Source: Candidatus Avimicrobium faecavium
GTDB lineage: Bacteria > Bacillota > Clostridia > Oscillospirales > Ruminococcaceae
DNA length: 16,036 bases
Reading direction: 5' to 3'
NCBI GenBank assembly: GCA_904419105.1
Contig: CAJFQR010000023.1
Coordinates: forward strand, 1-16,036
The notes under the pieces were generated by a model that was not told where the DNA came from, made no database searches, and saw only the letters and a program-made list of their open reading frames with translations. Shown here piece after piece: positions 13,970 to 16,036 of this stretch. A program made the translations under genes and the position numbers. Numbering within the stretch: the first letter of the stretch is position 1; the number at the start of each line of letters is the position of its first letter.

Positions 13970-14539
13970 TTACCCCATACGCCGGATCAGCTCCTGCACC
14001 TCGGCGCTCCCGTCCCCGGTATACACATAGCTGAAGGCAAAGCCCTCCTGCTCCCAGAGAGCATACCGGATGTCCCCATACCGGTAGTAGTGCACCGCCA
14101 CCCCGCCGGTCTCCTCGCTCTTCTCCAGGGCCCCGCCGTAGATGCCGCTGATATCGCCGCTCCCGTACCGCATCCGGAACTCCGAACCGTCGGCGTAGAG
14201 GACCTGGGCCATACGGGGGTAGCCGTCCTCCACCAGCACCAGATAGCTCTCCACCTCCTTGTCCAGCACCGGCACATCGAAGTCCAGATACTCCTTCATC
14301 TCCTCCTCGGTCGCGACCTCGAGGATCGGATTCGGTACCTGTACCAGCCCGGGATCCGGGGCGGTCCTCCCGCCGTCCCAGGTGATCGCCGCCCCGCCGG
14401 CCACCAGCAGGCAGAAGCAGGCCGCCATCGCCGCCCATCTCACCCAGACAGGCCTTTTCCCCCGGCGGAGGGCTCTGGCCTCCTCCACATAACCCGCGTC
14501 GATCTCCCCGAGGAGCTCGCAAAAATCTTCTCTTCTCAC
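13970..14539 (-). CDS. One-pass membrane protein, probable anti-sigma factor
   Basis: 189 aa. Cytoplasmic N-terminus (1-31) beginning MRREDFCELLGEIDAGYVEEA, a pattern seen in proteins paired with this ECF sigma group. One transmembrane helix lies at about 33-53 (VRWAAMAACFCLLVAGGAAI). The extracellular domain (about 60-189) has alternating aromatic and charged residues, e.g. YLVLVEDGYPRMAQVLYADG and YRYGDIRYALWEQEGFAFSYVY. I cannot place it in a named family with certainty; it resembles DUF4367-like outer domains. The GTG start overlaps the sigma stop (14536-14539, GTGA), so the two are coupled, the usual sign of a sigma/anti-sigma pair. It probably holds the sigma factor inactive until an envelope signal arrives. 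Confidence 0.72.
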   Translation of the reverse strand: MRREDFCELLGEIDAGYVEEARALRRGKRPVWVRWAAMAACFCLLVAGGAAITWDGGRTAPDPGLVQVPNPILEVATEEEMKEYLDFDVPVLDKEVESYLVLVEDGYPRMAQVLYADGSEFRMRYGSGDISGIYGGALEKSEETGGVAVHYYRYGDIRYALWEQEGFAFSYVYTGDGSAEVQELIRRMG

Positions 14540-15015
14540 AGGTCAAATCCCCTTTCCTTCAGATCGCGGCACAACTTGGCGCGCAGGCGGTTCAGCGTGA
14601 CCGACACATGGTTTTCCGTCATCTGGAACCGGGCCGCAATATCGGATATGCTGTCGAAATACCAGTACCGGCAGACGAAGATGCACCGCTTTTCGGCGGG
14701 CAGTCCGCCCAGAAAGGCGTCGACCGCCCGGACCAGCTCTCGGCGGTCGATCTCCTGCTCCACGCTGTCCCTGCCGGAGACGAGCTCTCCGATCTCTTCA
14801 AGCACCGCCGGCGCCTCGCCGCCGCCCCTTTTGGCGGCCGTGTTTCGCCGGTATCGATTGAGAGACAGATTCCGGACGATTTTTCCCAGAAAGGCGGACA
14901 GGATGCCCGGCCGGTGCGGCGGCATCGAGCTCCACGCGCTCATATAGGCGTCGTTGACACACTCATCTGCATCTTCCCGGTCCCAGTACAGTTGAACGAT
15001 CTTCTCATCGTCCAT
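14536..15015 (-). CDS. ECF-type RNA polymerase sigma factor with shortened region 2
   Basis: 159 aa. Region 4 is intact (about 105-155: LPAEKRCIFVCRYWYFDSIS, then ISDIAARFQMTENHVSVTLNRLR with the helix-turn-helix). Region 2.2-2.4 is recognisable (EDADECVNDAYMSAWSSMPP, then LSAFLGKIVRNLSLNRYRR and AAKRGGGE). The N-terminal MDDEKIVQLYWDR is also family-like, but in this family about 30 residues (typically ending in a KYG-YC--IA-NIL pattern) lie between it and EDADECVND. Here they are absent in frame, with the junction near 14976. Relatives are usually about 185-195 aa. Start: ATG at 15015 with AAGGAGG 10 nt upstream; a frame extension to 15198 would run into the divergent ribU control region. 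It is probably derived from a functional ECF factor; whether it still binds core polymerase is open. Confidence 0.8.
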   Translation of the reverse strand: MDDEKIVQLYWDREDADECVNDAYMSAWSSMPPHRPGILSAFLGKIVRNLSLNRYRRNTAAKRGGGEAPAVLEEIGELVSGRDSVEQEIDRRELVRAVDAFLGGLPAEKRCIFVCRYWYFDSISDIAARFQMTENHVSVTLNRLRAKLCRDLKERGFDL

Positions 15016-15056
15016 AGGATCATGACCTCCTTTTGATGTTCCGTTCACCCATATAG

Positions 15057-15088
15057 ACACCGTTTGGGCCTCGATCTTACACCGTTTG
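15057..15088 (-). repeat. Direct repeat upstream of the ECF sigma gene
   Basis: CAAACGGTGT occurs twice on the minus strand, at 15079-15088 and 15057-15066. The period is exactly 22 bp, about two helical turns, and lies 42-73 bp before the sigma ATG. This suits a regulator binding site or paired promoter elements; no good sigma-A promoter is visible for the sigma gene. Confidence 0.5.
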
Positions 15089-15130
15089 CGTTTTTTTGTA
15101 TCACATCTCCCGCCTTCCGGCGTCCCCCTC

Positions 15131-15159
15131 TTGACAGCTCCCGCCGAAAGGTCTATCAT
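15131..15159 (+). promoter_or_regulatory. Promoter of the FMN riboswitch-ribU transcript
   Basis: -35 TTGACA at 15131-15136, 17-nt spacer, -10 TATCAT at 15154-15159, about 40 bp before the riboswitch. This is the only plus-strand promoter paired with a gene in the window. The sigma gene is divergent from it. Confidence 0.87.
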
Positions 15160-15201
15160 AATAGCAATGGCGATGCCAGAAAAAACGATACACGACAAGT
15201 C

Positions 15202-15324
15202 TGTTTCAGGGCGAGGTGCAATTCCTCACCGGCGGTGATGGCGGCGTGTCCGCACAAGTCCGCGAGCAAAGGCAGGACCGGGTGAGAATCCCGGACCGAC
15301 GGTACAGTCCGGATGGAAGAAACA
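15202..15324 (+). promoter_or_regulatory. FMN riboswitch (RFN element)
   Basis: Matches the conserved RFN pattern block by block: GGGCGAGGTGCAATTCCTCACC then GGCGGTGAT (15209-15239), AGTCCGCGAGC (15257-15267), GACCGGGTGAGAATCCCGGACCGACGGT split across 15275-15302, and AGTCCGGATGGAAGAAAC (15306-15323). The closing P1 stem pairs TGTTTC (15202-15207) with GAAACA (15319-15324). FMN binding lowers expression of riboflavin synthesis or uptake genes, consistent with ribU downstream. Confidence 0.97.
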
Positions 15325-15327
15325 AGG

Positions 15328-15364
15328 CGCGGCCCTCCATTGGGGGAGGTCCGCGGTGCTTTTT
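15328..15364 (+). terminator. Riboswitch expression-platform terminator
   Basis: Stem 15328-15338 with 15345-15355 (one internal mismatch), 6-nt loop, then GTGC and five U (15360-15364). It begins 3 nt after the riboswitch P1 stem, the expected place for an FMN-induced terminator. Confidence 0.82.
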
Positions 15365-15373
15365 CGTAGGCAT

Positions 15374-15402
15374 AAGGCCCTGTGAGATGCTCACAGGGCC
15401 TT
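15374..15402 (+). terminator. Second hairpin in the ribU leader
   Basis: Perfect 13-bp stem, arms 15374-15386 and 15390-15402 with a 3-nt loop, 9 nt after the first U-tract. It is followed by CGTTTGTTGGTTTT, a moderate U-rich stretch. It may be a back-up terminator, or a structure acting on the ribU ribosome binding site 46 nt further on. Confidence 0.6.
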
Positions 15403-15461
15403 CGTTTGTTGGTTTTCATACCCCGCGCAGACTCCGTCCAAACCGGAAGGAGCAACAAACT

Positions 15462-16036
15462 ATGAATGCAGTCGTACAGCAGCCCAGATCCACCAGCCGC
15501 ACCCGGCGCCTCACCGTCACCGCGATGATGGCCGCCATCTCCACCGTGGTGATGTTCTTCGAGTTCACCTTCCCGCCGTTCCCGCCCTTTCTCAAGTTCG
15601 ACCTGAGCGGCCTGCCGGTGCTGCTCACCTCGTTTATGATGGGGCCGGCCCAGGCGGTGATGGTGGTGCTCATCAAGGATCTGATCCACCTGCTCTCCAC
15701 CACCACCGGCGGCGTCGGTGAGCTGGCGGACTTTCTCATCCTCTCGTCCTTTGCCATCACCGCCGGGCTCATCCACCGGCGGCTGCCGTCGGCCCGGGGC
15801 ACCGCCCTCGCCTGCGCCTGCGGCCCGCTGGTCATCGCCGTGGTCGGCGCCCTGGCCAACTACTATCTGCTGATTCCCTTCTTCTCCAACCTGATGCCCA
15901 TTGAGGCCATCATCTCCGCCTGCAACGCGGTCAACCCGGCCATCGACAGCCTGATGGGGTATATCCTGTTCGGGGCGGTGCCCTTCAACCTGGCCAAGGG
16001 CGTGGTGCTCTCGGTGGTCACCGTCCTCAGCTACAA
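15462..16036 (+). CDS. ribU: RibU, riboflavin-binding S component of an ECF transporter (3' end cut)
   Basis: 191 residues are present and the frame runs off the right edge; RibU is usually about 190-215 aa, so little is missing. The short basic N-terminus (residues 1-19) is followed by the first helix MMAAISTVVMFFEFTFPPFP. The RibU signature FLKFDLSGLPVLLTSFMMGP comes next, then VVLIKDLIHLLSTTTGGVGE. About five to six hydrophobic helices are seen. It binds riboflavin in the membrane and works with the shared EcfT/EcfA1/EcfA2 module, which is not in this window. ATG start with AAGGAG 9-10 nt upstream. The FMN riboswitch upstream independently supports the assignment. Confidence 0.95.
   Translation, partial: MNAVVQQPRSTSRTRRLTVTAMMAAISTVVMFFEFTFPPFPPFLKFDLSGLPVLLTSFMMGPAQAVMVVLIKDLIHLLSTTTGGVGELADFLILSSFAITAGLIHRRLPSARGTALACACGPLVIAVVGALANYYLLIPFFSNLMPIEAIISACNAVNPAIDSLMGYILFGAVPFNLAKGVVLSVVTVLSY

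Noticed and set aside
15016..15198. N-terminal extension of the ECF sigma factor
   Set aside because: No homology, and it covers the divergent ribU promoter and the direct repeats; AAGGAGG supports the ATG at 15015.
15156..15859. Minus-strand open frames over the riboswitch and ribU
   Set aside because: They are antisense to a confident riboswitch and a confident ribU gene, with biased composition and no start signals.
1..16036. CRISPR arrays, transposases, phage genes or tRNA genes
   Set aside because: No repeat-spacer pattern, transposase, integrase, phage structural gene or tRNA cloverleaf was seen.

Overview
This is a GC-rich stretch of chromosome, most likely from a Clostridia member of the Oscillospirales (Ruminococcaceae/Oscillospiraceae) type. 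The case rests on the first 77 nt of a 16S rRNA gene at the left edge, strong AGGAGG-type ribosome binding sites, consensus sigma-A promoters, and a Firmicutes gene set: the trmK-nif3 pair, RqcH, a SigH-like sigma factor, VanW, RecD2, ComF, and an FMN riboswitch followed by RibU. Species cannot be decided from the window. All genes except the last are on the minus strand, so the layout is best read from right to left.

Right edge (15.1-16.0 kb). A plus-strand unit has a consensus promoter, an FMN riboswitch with a terminator-type expression platform, a second strong hairpin, and ribU, the riboflavin-binding subunit of an ECF transporter, cut by the window end. Divergent from it is a two-gene unit encoding an ECF-type sigma factor and a one-pass membrane protein that looks like its anti-sigma partner. 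The sigma factor appears to lack about 30 residues of region 2. A long hairpin terminator closes this unit.

Middle (9.5-13.8 kb). A small membrane-anchored hypothetical protein precedes recD2-comF, which are translationally coupled (DNA helicase and competence-type phosphoribosyltransferase). Next come mreB (cell shape) and its terminator. The mreB promoter lies upstream of a perfect intrinsic terminator, which therefore sits in the mreB leader.

6.6-9.4 kb. A three-gene operon encodes a VanW-family protein, an EcsC-family protein and a Rossmann-fold protein resembling pyrroline-5-carboxylate reductase. Its function is unknown. 5.1-6.6 kb holds a MATE efflux transporter with a clear promoter and a long leader that contains a terminator just before the ribosome binding site.

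Left part (0-5 kb). A SigH-like sigma factor with a consensus promoter is followed by a small double zinc-ribbon protein with its terminator, then the trmK-nif3-rqcH group (tRNA m1A22 methylation, NIF3 metal protein, ribosome-associated quality control). Last is an rRNA operon head with two tandem consensus promoters.

Most of the content is ordinary housekeeping. The items most worth a second look are the shortened ECF sigma factor, the terminator-in-leader arrangement seen at both the MATE gene and mreB, and the uncharacterised vanW-ecsC-Rossmann operon.
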